Shown here: positions 39,715 to 45,697 of the stretch, one piece after another
Layout of the letters: every line of letters begins with the position of its first letter
How positions within the stretch are numbered: the stretch's first letter is position 1
Assembly: GCF_029813835.1 (NCBI RefSeq)
Contig: NZ_JARVKV010000058.1
Coordinates: 1 to 45,697, forward strand
From: Streptomyces sp. DH37
Lineage (GTDB): Bacteria; Actinomycetota; Actinomycetes; Streptomycetales; Streptomycetaceae
Direction of reading: 5' to 3'
Length of the DNA stretch: 45,697 nucleotides
Notes under the pieces: model-generated
The model's input: the letters and a program-made list of their open reading frames with translations, nothing else
Told to the model about the DNA's origin: nothing
Database searches by the model: none
Translations under genes and position numbers: made by a program

Positions 39715-40179
39715 TCATGCGGTCGCACCCTCTGCGGTGCTCCGCGGGACGTACAGCCTCACCTCGGCGGGGAGGCCGCCCGGCTTCTCGGTGATCAGCG
39801 AACACACCTGCGCCCGGGGGAGCCCTCCGTGACCGCAGCCCGGCGGGGGGACGGCGATGCTCGTCAACTCCAGTTCCCCGGCCAGGCGTACGAGGTCGTC
39901 GAGGCCGGTCTCGATGTCCTGGAGCCGTGACTTCCCTCGCCAGTGCCGCTTGGTGGGGAAGTTCAGCACCCACCGGCCGTCGCCCAGGGCGACCGGGAAC
40001 ACCCTGCCCGGCCTTACCTCCCCCGCCGCGCACGCCTTCGCGTAGGCGTCGAACACCTCGGGGAAGGCGCGCTTGAACTGCAGGGCCGGACCCTTGCCCA
40101 GGACTCCGACCGTGTTGACCGGGTTGACCAGGGCCTGAGCGTCGTCGTTCAGCAGGTCGCCGCCGGATTCGATGATCAC
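39715..40179 (-). CDS. DarG-like macrodomain protein (ADP-ribose hydrolase), no DarT partner
   Basis: A 154-residue single macrodomain with the DarG signature: GDLLNDDAQALVNPVNTVGV at the N-terminus (ADP-ribose-binding Asp and Asn), VLGKGPALQFKRAFP, then NFPTKRHWRGKSRLQDIETG and a late PPPGCGHGGLP loop (usually GCGNGGL; Asn replaced by His). DarG removes ADP-ribose from DNA thymidines and neutralises the toxin DarT. No DarT (a PARP-like toxin of about 200 residues, normally just upstream) is found on either side, and the second DarG domain is also missing. It may be a solitary DNA or nucleoside ADP-ribosylhydrolase. Start is GTG 40179 behind AGGA. Confidence 0.83.
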   Translation of the reverse strand: MIIESGGDLLNDDAQALVNPVNTVGVLGKGPALQFKRAFPEVFDAYAKACAAGEVRPGRVFPVALGDGRWVLNFPTKRHWRGKSRLQDIETGLDDLVRLAGELELTSIAVPPPGCGHGGLPRAQVCSLITEKPGGLPAEVRLYVPRSTAEGATA

Positions 40180-40265
40180 TGTCCTGGGTCCCCCGCTGGT
40201 GCCGACGATGCCGTGCCCGGCCGTGCCCGTCCAGAAGTACCGGTCGGGTCCGACACGGCCGTCCG

Positions 40266-40279
40266 GCCCCGGCCGGGGC
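40266..40279 (-). terminator. Short GC hairpin after the RidA-like gene
   Basis: GCCCCGG-CCGGGGC is a perfect 14-bp palindrome, 7 bp beyond the stop codon; with the tip unpaired it gives a short stem, so termination efficiency is doubtful. Confidence 0.35.
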
Positions 40280-40285
40280 GGGCGC

Positions 40286-40693
40286 TCAGTCCAGGACGGC
40301 GGTGGCCTCGACCTCGACCAGATGCTCGGGGATGTCCAGCGCCGCCACGCCCAGCAGCGTGGCGGGCGGGACCGGGGTGGCCCCCAGCTTCGCGGCGGCC
40401 CGGGAGATCCCCTCCAGGAGCAGGGGCATCTTGTCGGGGGTCCAGTCGACGACGTGGACGTTCAGCTTGGCCACGTCGTCGAAGGAGGCGCCGACCCCGG
40501 CCAGGGCGGCGGCGACGTTGAGGTAGCACTGCTCGACCTGGGCGGCGAGATCGCCCGCGCCGACCGTGTTGCCCTCGGCGTCCCAGGCGACCTGCCCGGC
40601 GACGAAGACCAGCTTCGAGCCCGACGCGACCGACACCTGCCGGTAGACGTCGATGGCGGGCAGTCCGTCGGGGTTGACCAGAGTGATGGCCAT
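40286..40693 (-). CDS. RidA/YjgF-family protein lacking the catalytic arginine
   Basis: A 135-residue RidA-fold protein: VSVASGSKLVFVAGQVAWDAEG, AAQVEQCYLNVAAALAGVGAS and the C-terminal VPPATLLGVAALDIPEHLVEVEATA. In true RidA enamine/imine deaminases the segment reads P-A-R near residue 105; here it is P-A-T, so the arginine that binds the substrate carboxylate is absent. It is therefore probably not a canonical imine deaminase but one of the Rid subfamilies of other function. Divergent from an HxlR regulator that likely controls it. The ATG at 40693 is preferred over an upstream GTG. Confidence 0.85.
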   Translation of the reverse strand: MAITLVNPDGLPAIDVYRQVSVASGSKLVFVAGQVAWDAEGNTVGAGDLAAQVEQCYLNVAAALAGVGASFDDVAKLNVHVVDWTPDKMPLLLEGISRAAAKLGATPVPPATLLGVAALDIPEHLVEVEATAVLD

Positions 40694-40790
40694 GTCCGTC
40701 CCGTTCTCTTGCACGGGCGCCCGTGGGCGCCCGTGGTCTCTTGCGGTTACCCGGAAACCGTAGGAGAGTCTGCGCTGACCTGGAAGAACG

Positions 40791-40802
40791 CACTTTTAAG
40801 TG
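40791..40802. promoter_or_regulatory. HxlR-type operator candidate
   Basis: CACTT-TT-AAGTG is a 12-bp palindrome in an otherwise GC-rich 122-bp divergent promoter. AT-centred ACTTTTAAGT-like dyads are typical of HxlR/MarR sites. A second dyad CGGTT-7-AACCG lies at 40744-40760, near the RidA-like promoter. Confidence 0.5.
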
Positions 40803-40815
40803 ACTGGGGAACCTC

Positions 40816-41196
40816 ATGGTGACCAAGCAGTTCGGGGACTCGCCCGAGGAAGCGGACCTGCGGCGCGCGGACTCCCTGGCGCGGGAGATCTTCTCGGACA
40901 TCGCCAACAAGTGGGCGCTGCTGATCGTCGAAGCCCTCGGTGAACGCACCCTGCGGTTCAGCGAGCTGCGGGACGAGGTCGAGGGCGTCAGCCACAAGAT
41001 GCTCACCCAGAACCTGCGCATGCTGGAGCGCAACGGCATGGTCGAGCGGACGGTGCACCCCACCGTGCCGCCGCGGGTCGAGTACACCCTCACCGAGCCG
41101 GGCCGGGACCTGCGCAGGGCGGTCGACGTGATGTGCGACTGGACCCACCGCTACCTCGGCCACATCGAGGCGGCCCGGAGCCGCTTCGATTCCTGA
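40816..41196 (+). CDS. HxlR-family transcriptional regulator
   Basis: A 126-residue winged-helix protein of the HxlR (DUF24) family: FSDIANKWALLIVEALGERTLRFSELRDEVEGVSHKMLTQ (HTH, about 26-65), wing VERTVHPTVPPRVEYTLTEPG and C-terminal helix LRRAVDVMCDWTHRYL. A Cys near 110 (VMCDW) might be a sensing residue, but the usual N-terminal Cys of redox-sensing HxlR members is absent. GGGGAA precedes the ATG at 40816. Likely acts on the shared promoter with the RidA-like gene. Confidence 0.92.
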   Translation: MVTKQFGDSPEEADLRRADSLAREIFSDIANKWALLIVEALGERTLRFSELRDEVEGVSHKMLTQNLRMLERNGMVERTVHPTVPPRVEYTLTEPGRDLRRAVDVMCDWTHRYLGHIEAARSRFDS

Positions 41197-41232
41197 CGGC
41201 GCGGTACGGGCGCCGCTGGGAGCGGCGGGGCC

Positions 41233-41253
41233 GACGCGGGTGAGTCCCGCGTC
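41233..41253. terminator. Hairpin after HxlR
   Basis: Perfect 8-bp stem GACGCGGG/CCCGCGTC (41233-41240 with 41246-41253) with a 5-nt loop. Confidence 0.5.
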
Positions 41254-41268
41254 AGCCCGTTTCGGTGC

Positions 41269-41409
41269 TCAGTCGACGAAGTGGTCGAACTCGCCGGCCT
41301 TGGCGCTGAGTATCAGAGCCCGCAGCGCAGTGGGCGTGGTGGTGATGGTCTGCCCGGGCCGCTCGCTCTCGCGGAGCCGGATCGCCCCGGCGTCGGAGCG
41401 CTGGACACG
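41269..41409 (-). pseudogene. DUF397 remnant
   Basis: The minus strand ends with AIRLRESERPGQTITTTP-type sequence and a terminal KAGEFDHFVD, the C-terminal half of a DUF397 domain (family pattern: VRDSKDP...FTP...W..FL.GVKAGEF). The first half, with the usual W-x-K-S-S-Y-S segment, is missing; upstream codons run into unrelated Arg/Ala-rich sequence without a good start. DUF397 genes normally follow an XRE-type helix-turn-helix gene, which is absent. It is best seen as the tail of a lost gene pair. Confidence 0.6.
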
Positions 41410-41766
41410 CGCCCGGGCCCCGCGCCTGGCCGACCGCATCGACCCGCCCCCGGACGCGCCCTGGGCCGCTCCCGGCACGGTCCGCCCGTACGAGCCCGGC
41501 AGGCCCGGCAGGCACGGCGGTCCCGGTGCTCCCGACCCCGCCGCCGTCCTGCGCCACCGCCCCCTGGAGAGGATCGCGCACCGGGACGCGCTGCGGGTCC
41601 TGGAGGACGGCGGGCTCCACGTCCTCACCGTGCCCGACGGGGACGGCCTGCGCTACCGCCTCTCCGCCCGTGCCCTGCGCCGACGCCCCGCGCCGACGTC
41701 CCGCACCGAAACCCGGAGGCCGGGTCCGCCACGCGGCGGCAGACCCGGCCCCCGGGCCACCCGGTG
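41410..41766. other. Unassigned interval, possible gene remnant on the plus strand
   Basis: No complete gene is seen. One plus-strand frame reads VLRHRPLERIAHRDALRVLE and GLHVLTVPDGDGLRYRLSAR, which looks protein-like, but it has no start, no ribosome-binding site and no family I recognise, and it runs into the complement of the alpha/beta hydrolase gene. Together with the DUF397 remnant this suggests a deletion scar. Confidence 0.35.
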
Positions 41767-42609
41767 TCACCTGCCGACGAAGGCCAGCAGGGCCTCGTTG
41801 ACCTCGGCGGCGTGCGTCCACAGCAGGCCGTGCGGCGCGCCCTCCACCTCGACGTACTCCGCCTCCGGGAACGCCTGGTGGAAGGGGCGTCCGGTGGAGT
41901 CGACCGGCAGGATGTTGTCGCCGGTGCCGTGCAGGATCAGCGAGGGCTTGCCGGCGGCGCGGACGGCGGCCACGTCCTCGCGGAAGTCCTCGATCCAGGC
42001 GGGCACCACCGCGTACGCGGCGACGGGCGCGGAGGAGGTGGCGGTGTTCCAGTTGGCGGTGACGACCTCCTGGCTGATCCGGGTGCCGAGGTTCTCGTCC
42101 AGGTTGTAGAAGTCCTTGAAGAACTGGGTGTACCAGGCGTAGCGGTCGGACCGGGCCGCCTCCTCGATGCCCTCGAACACCGAGCGCGGCACTCCGCCGG
42201 GGTTGTCGTCGGTCTGCACCAGGAACGGTTCCAGCGAGGCCAGGAAGGCCAGCTTGGCGACCCGCTCGTGGCCGTACGCCTTCACGTAGCGGGCCAGTTC
42301 GCCGGTGCCCATGGAGAACCCGACCAGGATGACGTCGCGCAGGTCCAGGGTCTCCAGGAGCGTGTTCAGGTCGGCGGCGAAGGTGTCGTAGTCGTAGCCC
42401 GTGCCGACCTTGCTCGACTGCCCGAAGCCGCGGCGGTCGTAGGTGATGACCCGGTATCCGGCCGCGAGCAGCTCCCGGGTCTGGAGCTCCCAGCTGTGGC
42501 CGTCCAGCGGGTAGCCGTGGATGAGGACGACGGGCTGACCCGATCCCTGGTCCTCGTAGTACAGCTCGATGTCGGTGGTGTTCTCGGTGCCGACCTTGAC
42601 GTAGCCCAT
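41767..42609 (-). CDS. Alpha/beta hydrolase of the non-haem haloperoxidase/arylesterase type
   Basis: A 280-residue hydrolase with complete triad: Ser99 in GFSMGTGE, Asp231 in HGTGDNILP and His260 in GAPHGLLWTH; the oxyanion segment is LIHGYPLDGHSW. The GFSMGTGELARY pattern is characteristic of cofactor-free (per)haloperoxidase/esterase proteins, which hydrolyse esters and can make peracids. AGAGGAG lies before the ATG at 42609. Divergent from a TetR gene; a perfect 18-bp palindrome lies 21 bp upstream of its start and a near twin guards the TetR start, so the pair is very likely repressed by that TetR. Confidence 0.9.
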   Translation of the reverse strand: MGYVKVGTENTTDIELYYEDQGSGQPVVLIHGYPLDGHSWELQTRELLAAGYRVITYDRRGFGQSSKVGTGYDYDTFAADLNTLLETLDLRDVILVGFSMGTGELARYVKAYGHERVAKLAFLASLEPFLVQTDDNPGGVPRSVFEGIEEAARSDRYAWYTQFFKDFYNLDENLGTRISQEVVTANWNTATSSAPVAAYAVVPAWIEDFREDVAAVRAAGKPSLILHGTGDNILPVDSTGRPFHQAFPEAEYVEVEGAPHGLLWTHAAEVNEALLAFVGR

Positions 42610-42630
42610 GGGAGCACTCCTCTCCGCTGC

Positions 42631-42648
42631 GGAGAACGGTCGTTCTCC
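42631..42648. promoter_or_regulatory. TetR operator 1
   Basis: GGAGAACG-GT-CGTTCTCC: perfect 8-bp arms, 21 bp upstream of the hydrolase start codon. It shares the AGAAC/GTTCT core with operator 2, centre-to-centre distance 36 bp. Confidence 0.75.
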
Positions 42649-42666
42649 GGCTGTGTCGACTACAGT

Positions 42667-42684
42667 AGAGAACGTTGGTTCTCT
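42667..42684. promoter_or_regulatory. TetR operator 2
   Basis: AGAGAAC-GTTG-GTTCTCT: perfect 7-bp arms, 17 bp upstream of the TetR start codon. The two sites fall in the single divergent promoter region and could bind two dimers. Confidence 0.75.
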
Positions 42685-42701
42685 GTGCAAGGGGAGTTCT
42701 C

Positions 42702-43286
42702 GTGATCGATGAGGAGACAGCGCGCGAACGGGTGGTGTCCGCCGCCGACCGGCTGTTCTACGCGCGGGGGGTGCAGGCCGTCGGCATGGACGCCGTCCGG
42801 GGCGAGTCCGGCGTCTCGCTGAAGCGCATCTACGCGCTGTTCCCCTCCAAGGAGGATCTGATCATCGCCGTGCTGCGGCACCGGACGGAGCGGTGGAACA
42901 CCGGCATCGCCGGTGCCGTCGACGGCGCCGGGACGCCGCGCGAGAGGCTGCTGGCCGTCTTCGACTTCCTGGCCGGCTGGTTCCGCGAGGACGACTTCCG
43001 CGGCTGCGCCTTCATCAACGTGTTCGGCGAGCTGGGGGGCGGCAGCGACCGGGTCGCCGAGGCCGTGCGCGAGCAGAAGGAGTCCTTCCGGCGCCACGTG
43101 GCCGAACTGGTCCGCGCCGCGGGCGGGCCCGACCACCTCGCCCCCCAGCTCGTCCTCCTCGCCGAGGGCGCCCAGACCACGGCCGCCATATCGGGGGACC
43201 CCGGCACGGCGGAACACGCCCGCGCCGCCGCCGACACCCTCATCCGGTGCGCGCTGGGCGGCGACGGGGAGCCGGCCGCGGCGTGA
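42702..43286 (+). CDS. TetR-family transcriptional regulator
   Basis: A 194-residue repressor. HTH at about 8-52 with GMDAVRGESGVSLKRIYALFPSKEDL; helical ligand domain about 65-185 (FDFLAGWFREDDFRGCAFINVFGEL is typical of a TetR_C subgroup). GGGGAG lies 5 nt before the GTG at 42702. Two matching operators in the divergent region point to control of itself and the neighbouring hydrolase. The inducer is unknown. Confidence 0.92.
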   Translation: MIDEETARERVVSAADRLFYARGVQAVGMDAVRGESGVSLKRIYALFPSKEDLIIAVLRHRTERWNTGIAGAVDGAGTPRERLLAVFDFLAGWFREDDFRGCAFINVFGELGGGSDRVAEAVREQKESFRRHVAELVRAAGGPDHLAPQLVLLAEGAQTTAAISGDPGTAEHARAAADTLIRCALGGDGEPAAA

Positions 43287-43308
43287 GCGCCGCGTGCGCC
43301 GTACGCGC

Positions 43309-43355
43309 CCCGGCGCGCGTACGCCACCGGCCGCCGGTGCCGTACGCGCGCCGGG
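43309..43355. terminator. Bidirectional hairpin between TetR and MBL-fold genes
   Basis: A 15-bp perfect outer stem (43309-43323 with 43341-43355) continues inward with ACCGG/CCGGT after a 2x2 internal loop; it ends 3 bp from the stop of the MBL-fold gene. Confidence 0.75.
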
Positions 43356-43358
43356 ACC

Positions 43359-44255
43359 TCACCAGCGGATCGCCCTGAAGTCCACCGGGCGCTGCCTCAG
43401 CTCCCGCGTGCGGACCGCCAGCCGCCGCAGCCGCGCGGTCATCTCGCCGGGGGGCAGGCGCCGCCGGTCGCCGTGGCCGGGCAGCAGCCACTCGAAGCGC
43501 AGCCGGCCCGCCGTGCGCTCCAGGGAGGCGGCCAGCTCCTCGACGGAGTGCCAGGTGACGGTGTCGAACACCTCGACGTCGCCCGTGGTGCGCGACCAGT
43601 GGAAGCTGTCGCCGGTGAAGCAGTGGCGGTCGTCCGCCAGGTACAGCACGCTGCCCTCGGTGTGCCCGGGCAGGGGGTGGGCGACCACGCCGTCGGCGAT
43701 CTCCACCGGTTCCGTGCCGCGCAGCACGCGGTCGGCGTCCGGGGCGGCGTCGAGGTCGCCCTCGTGGATCCACAGCCGCGCACCGAAGCCGTCGGCGTAC
43801 TGGCGGCCGTGCGCGGCGTGGTCGCGGTGGGTGAGCAGCACGTCGGTGACGGGGCCCAGCTTCTCGTACCGCGCGGCCAGCGACGGGCTCCAGCGCGGGG
43901 TGTCCACCATCATCACGGTGCCGCCGGGGCGGCGCAGCAGGTAGGAGTTGGCGCCGGCCGTCTGCCGGGAGTTGTGCCCGCACAGGTACACGGCGCCGTC
44001 CGGGCCGTCCAGCGCCATCGGGAAGGGGTCGGGCACCTCCTCCAGCCGGTCGTCCGGGGGGTGGAGGGACCGGGTGTGGCAGGCGTGCGCGGCGGCGTGG
44101 AGCCGCTCGGCCTCGCCCCGGTCGCGCGGCTCGCGCAGGACGGCCGACCGCCCGCCCACCTCACCGATCAGACCCGGCGCGAGCTGCCGCGCCACGTCGC
44201 AGTTCGTGCACCGGTCGTCCACCCACCAGCCGTCCGCTAACCGTTCCCCGCTCAT
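43359..44255 (-). CDS. MBL-fold hydrolase with N-terminal Cys cluster
   Basis: A 298-residue protein. The N-terminal part (1-65) has CTNC (Cys16, Cys19) and a later Cys59 in HAACH-like context, resembling a short ferredoxin-type Fe-S segment, though a fourth ligand is not clear. The metallo-beta-lactamase domain (about 88-270) has THRDHAAHG (His143, Asp145, His146, His149), VAHPLPGHTEGSVLYL (His in PGHTEGS), CFTGDSFHWS (bridging Asp) and LLPGHGDRR. The first metal motif reads THRDH instead of THxHxDH, so the metal site is altered. AGAGGAG precedes the ATG at 44255. It overlaps the serine hydrolase gene by 95 bp on the same strand. Confidence 0.8.
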   Translation of the reverse strand: MSGERLADGWWVDDRCTNCDVARQLAPGLIGEVGGRSAVLREPRDRGEAERLHAAAHACHTRSLHPPDDRLEEVPDPFPMALDGPDGAVYLCGHNSRQTAGANSYLLRRPGGTVMMVDTPRWSPSLAARYEKLGPVTDVLLTHRDHAAHGRQYADGFGARLWIHEGDLDAAPDADRVLRGTEPVEIADGVVAHPLPGHTEGSVLYLADDRHCFTGDSFHWSRTTGDVEVFDTVTWHSVEELAASLERTAGRLRFEWLLPGHGDRRRLPPGEMTARLRRLAVRTRELRQRPVDFRAIRW

Positions 44256-45552
44256 GTCCCGGCTCCTCTCCGCAGTGCGCCCGCCGACCGGCCGCTCGCC
44301 TCCAGGGGTATCCCACGCCGTACGGCCGGGGGAAGGGGGTGACCGGTGCGCGGGCGGCCGGCGGGCGGCCGCCGCACAGGGCGCGGTCGACCAGATCGGT
44401 GACGCCCCGCAACTGCCGCACGGCGGTGCCGTGGTCCCCCGGGCGGCTGTGCGCGGAGACGGTGACGGCCGCCCGTCCGCCGGCGGTGGCGGCGGGCTGC
44501 ACGACGTAGCCGAAACCGGTGCCGGCGTGCCCCCAGTACCCGCCGCCGCAGGACAGGGGCGTCCAGCTCAGACCGAGGCCGTAGCGGGTGCCCGGAGGGC
44601 TGCCGTGGTCGTCGGGCACGGGGACGGTGCGCCGCATCTCGGCGAGCTGGGCGGGGGCCAGCAGCTCCCCGCGCAGCAGCGCGGTGAGGAACCTGTTGAC
44701 GTCCCCGGCCGTGCTGATCATCCCCCCGTCGGCGTCCCCGTCGAAGGGCAGGTAGGCGGCGGTGGTGTCGGTCATCGGGCCGCCCGGCTCGAACTGCTGG
44801 TGGTTGCGGGCGTGGGGGCGCGGCAGCAGCGGATCGTCGCCGGGGGCGGAGGTGCGCGTGAGCCGCAGCGGGCGCAGGATCCTGTCCCGCACCTCCTCCT
44901 CCCAGGAGCGGCCGGTGACCGCCTCGATCACCATGCCCGCCAGGACGTAGTTGGTGTTGGAGTACCGCACGGCCCCGCCGGGCCCGGGCACCGGCGGGTA
45001 CGCCATGGCGACGGCGACGCGCTCCCGGGAGGTGCGGGTGGTCCGGCGGTGCTCGCGGTACCCGGCGGCACTGGGATCGGGGACGATCTCCTCGGTCGCG
45101 GCGTAGTCCGGGATGCCGCTGGTGTGCTGGAGGAGCCGGCGCAGGGTGATCCGGCGGCCGTCGCCGCCCCGTCCCCGGACCACACCCGGCAGCCACCGCT
45201 CCACCGTGTCGTCGAGCGACAGCCTCCCCTCCCCGGCGAGCTGGAGCACCACGGTGGCGGTGAACGCCTTGGTGGTGCTGCCGATCCTCAGGTACCCGTT
45301 CGCGGGCACGGGCCGCCCGGTGCGGGGATCGCCGGTCCCGCTGCGGGCGGTGCGGACGCCGCCGGGGGAGTCCAGCCGTACGGACACCCCGGTGACCCCG
45401 GCGTCGCGCAACGCGTCGGCGCCCCGCTGGAGGGGGCCGGGCCGGTGGCCGGGCGCCGCTCCGGCCGGTGCGGGGACGAGCGCCGCGAGGAGTGCGGCGA
45501 GCAGGGCCGCCGATGCCCGGCGGCGGGCTCCGTGCCGTGTGGTCGTCGTCAT
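44161..45552 (-). CDS. Secreted S12-family serine hydrolase (beta-lactamase/D-Ala-D-Ala carboxypeptidase-like)
   Basis: A 463-residue penicillin-binding-protein-like hydrolase. A basic N-terminus and hydrophobic core (about 13-33, LLAALLAALVPAPAGAA) form a Sec signal peptide. Catalytic motifs: Ser92-x-x-Lys95 in GSTTK, Tyr197-Ser198-Asn199 in RYSNTN, and HAG at 342-344. The domain should end near residue 392 (VTDLVDRALC); about 70 further residues are Arg/Gly/Pro-rich without structure, and the last 31 are read from the start of the following MBL-fold gene in another frame. Possible substrates are peptidoglycan stem peptides or esters. A stop lost or a frameshift near the natural end would explain the tail. 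Confidence 0.87.
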   Translation of the reverse strand: MTTTTRHGARRRASAALLAALLAALVPAPAGAAPGHRPGPLQRGADALRDAGVTGVSVRLDSPGGVRTARSGTGDPRTGRPVPANGYLRIGSTTKAFTATVVLQLAGEGRLSLDDTVERWLPGVVRGRGGDGRRITLRRLLQHTSGIPDYAATEEIVPDPSAAGYREHRRTTRTSRERVAVAMAYPPVPGPGGAVRYSNTNYVLAGMVIEAVTGRSWEEEVRDRILRPLRLTRTSAPGDDPLLPRPHARNHQQFEPGGPMTDTTAAYLPFDGDADGGMISTAGDVNRFLTALLRGELLAPAQLAEMRRTVPVPDDHGSPPGTRYGLGLSWTPLSCGGGYWGHAGTGFGYVVQPAATAGGRAAVTVSAHSRPGDHGTAVRQLRGVTDLVDRALCGGRPPAARAPVTPFPRPYGVGYPWRRAAGRRAHCGEEPGHERGTVSGRLVGGRPVHELRRGAAARAGSDR

Positions 45553-45643
45553 GGGACCCGACCGTAGGAACTCCCCCGCCGCCCGGCCATCCGGCGCGCT
45601 CCCGGCCCGTCCGGGGGTTCCCCGCAGCCCCGGGCCTCGGGCG

Positions 45644-45697
45644 TCCGGTACCCGTCCGCCGCCGTCCCGCGCGGAACGGCGGCGGACGGGTACCGGA
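45644..45697. terminator. 22-bp perfect hairpin at the window end
   Basis: Arms 45644-45665 and 45676-45697 are exact reverse complements around a 10-nt loop. It lies 91 bp upstream of the serine hydrolase start, so it most likely terminates a gene coming from outside the window. Confidence 0.7.

Noticed and set aside
39137..40179. A complete DarTG toxin-antitoxin system
   Set aside because: The adjacent genes are NUDIX and RidA-like proteins; no PARP-fold toxin is present on either strand.
45644..45697. Window-end inverted repeat as a transposon end
   Set aside because: It is a self-complementary hairpin rather than one copy of a terminal repeat, and no transposase or target duplication is seen; a terminator is simpler.

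Overview
The window is chromosomal DNA from a Streptomyces-like actinomycete. It is very GC-rich with strong G/C preference at third codon positions, uses many GTG starts, shows several leaderless -10/ATG arrangements, and carries typical families: PASTA-type Ser/Thr kinases, HxlR/TetR/GntR regulators, SpoIIE-type PP2C phosphatase with an HATPase domain, a DUF397 remnant and a mycothiol-type DinB protein. From memory the order kinases - bkd - apeB - acyl-CoA dehydrogenase - aspS resembles the core region around SCO3795-SCO3821 of S. coelicolor; this was not checked by search.

Region 1 (1-11.4 kb): two divergent transmembrane Ser/Thr kinases, a small-molecule phosphotransferase, then a three-gene branched-chain 2-oxoacid dehydrogenase operon (E1alpha, E1beta, E2; no E3 here) preceded by an AT-rich dyad, two back-to-back hairpins, and a leaderless GntR-MFS pair. 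Region 2 (11.4-17.5 kb): a mycothiol-type maleylpyruvate isomerase-family protein, a nitrilase-superfamily hydrolase, a YiaA/YiaB-like membrane protein, a membrane-anchored EEP hydrolase, and a DoxX + thioredoxin/NHL operon. Upstream of that operon are two GGTCTAGACC-type sites that closely match the DasR (dre) consensus and six 10-bp tandem repeats.

Region 3 (17.6-29.6 kb): small membrane proteins, M18 aminopeptidase, FadE5-like acyl-CoA dehydrogenase, an SseB-domain protein with a His/Gly-rich leader, pirin, a PAS-GAF-PP2C-HATPase signalling protein, aspS, a cytosolic phospholipase D/cardiolipin-synthase-like enzyme and two small membrane-anchored proteins. Region 4 (29.7-45.7 kb) is more accessory: ADP-ribosylglycohydrolase, an autoregulated TetR-MMPL exporter pair, a broken lipoprotein gene, a TIGR02452/PARG-like protein, GNATs, a DUF2236 (MpaB-like) protein fused to four EF-hands, NUDIX, an orphan DarG-like macrodomain, a RidA-like protein divergent from HxlR, a DUF397 remnant, an alpha/beta hydrolase-TetR divergon with two matching 18-bp operators, and an S12 serine hydrolase overlapping a metallo-beta-lactamase-fold gene by 95 bp.

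Functional threads are membrane signalling (kinases, PP2C/HATPase), branched-chain keto-acid and fatty-acid catabolism (Bkd, acyl-CoA dehydrogenase), and ADP-ribose handling: three unrelated ADP-ribose-hydrolase folds plus a NUDIX gene within about 10.5 kb. Most genes are ordinary. The best leads are the ADP-ribose cluster with its toxin-less DarG-like gene, the oxygenase-EF-hand fusion, and the dre-like sites with the decamer-repeat leader. Nearly every convergent or operon end has a long GC hairpin lacking a U-tract, as is common in Streptomyces. No tRNA, rRNA, CRISPR array or intact insertion sequence was seen.
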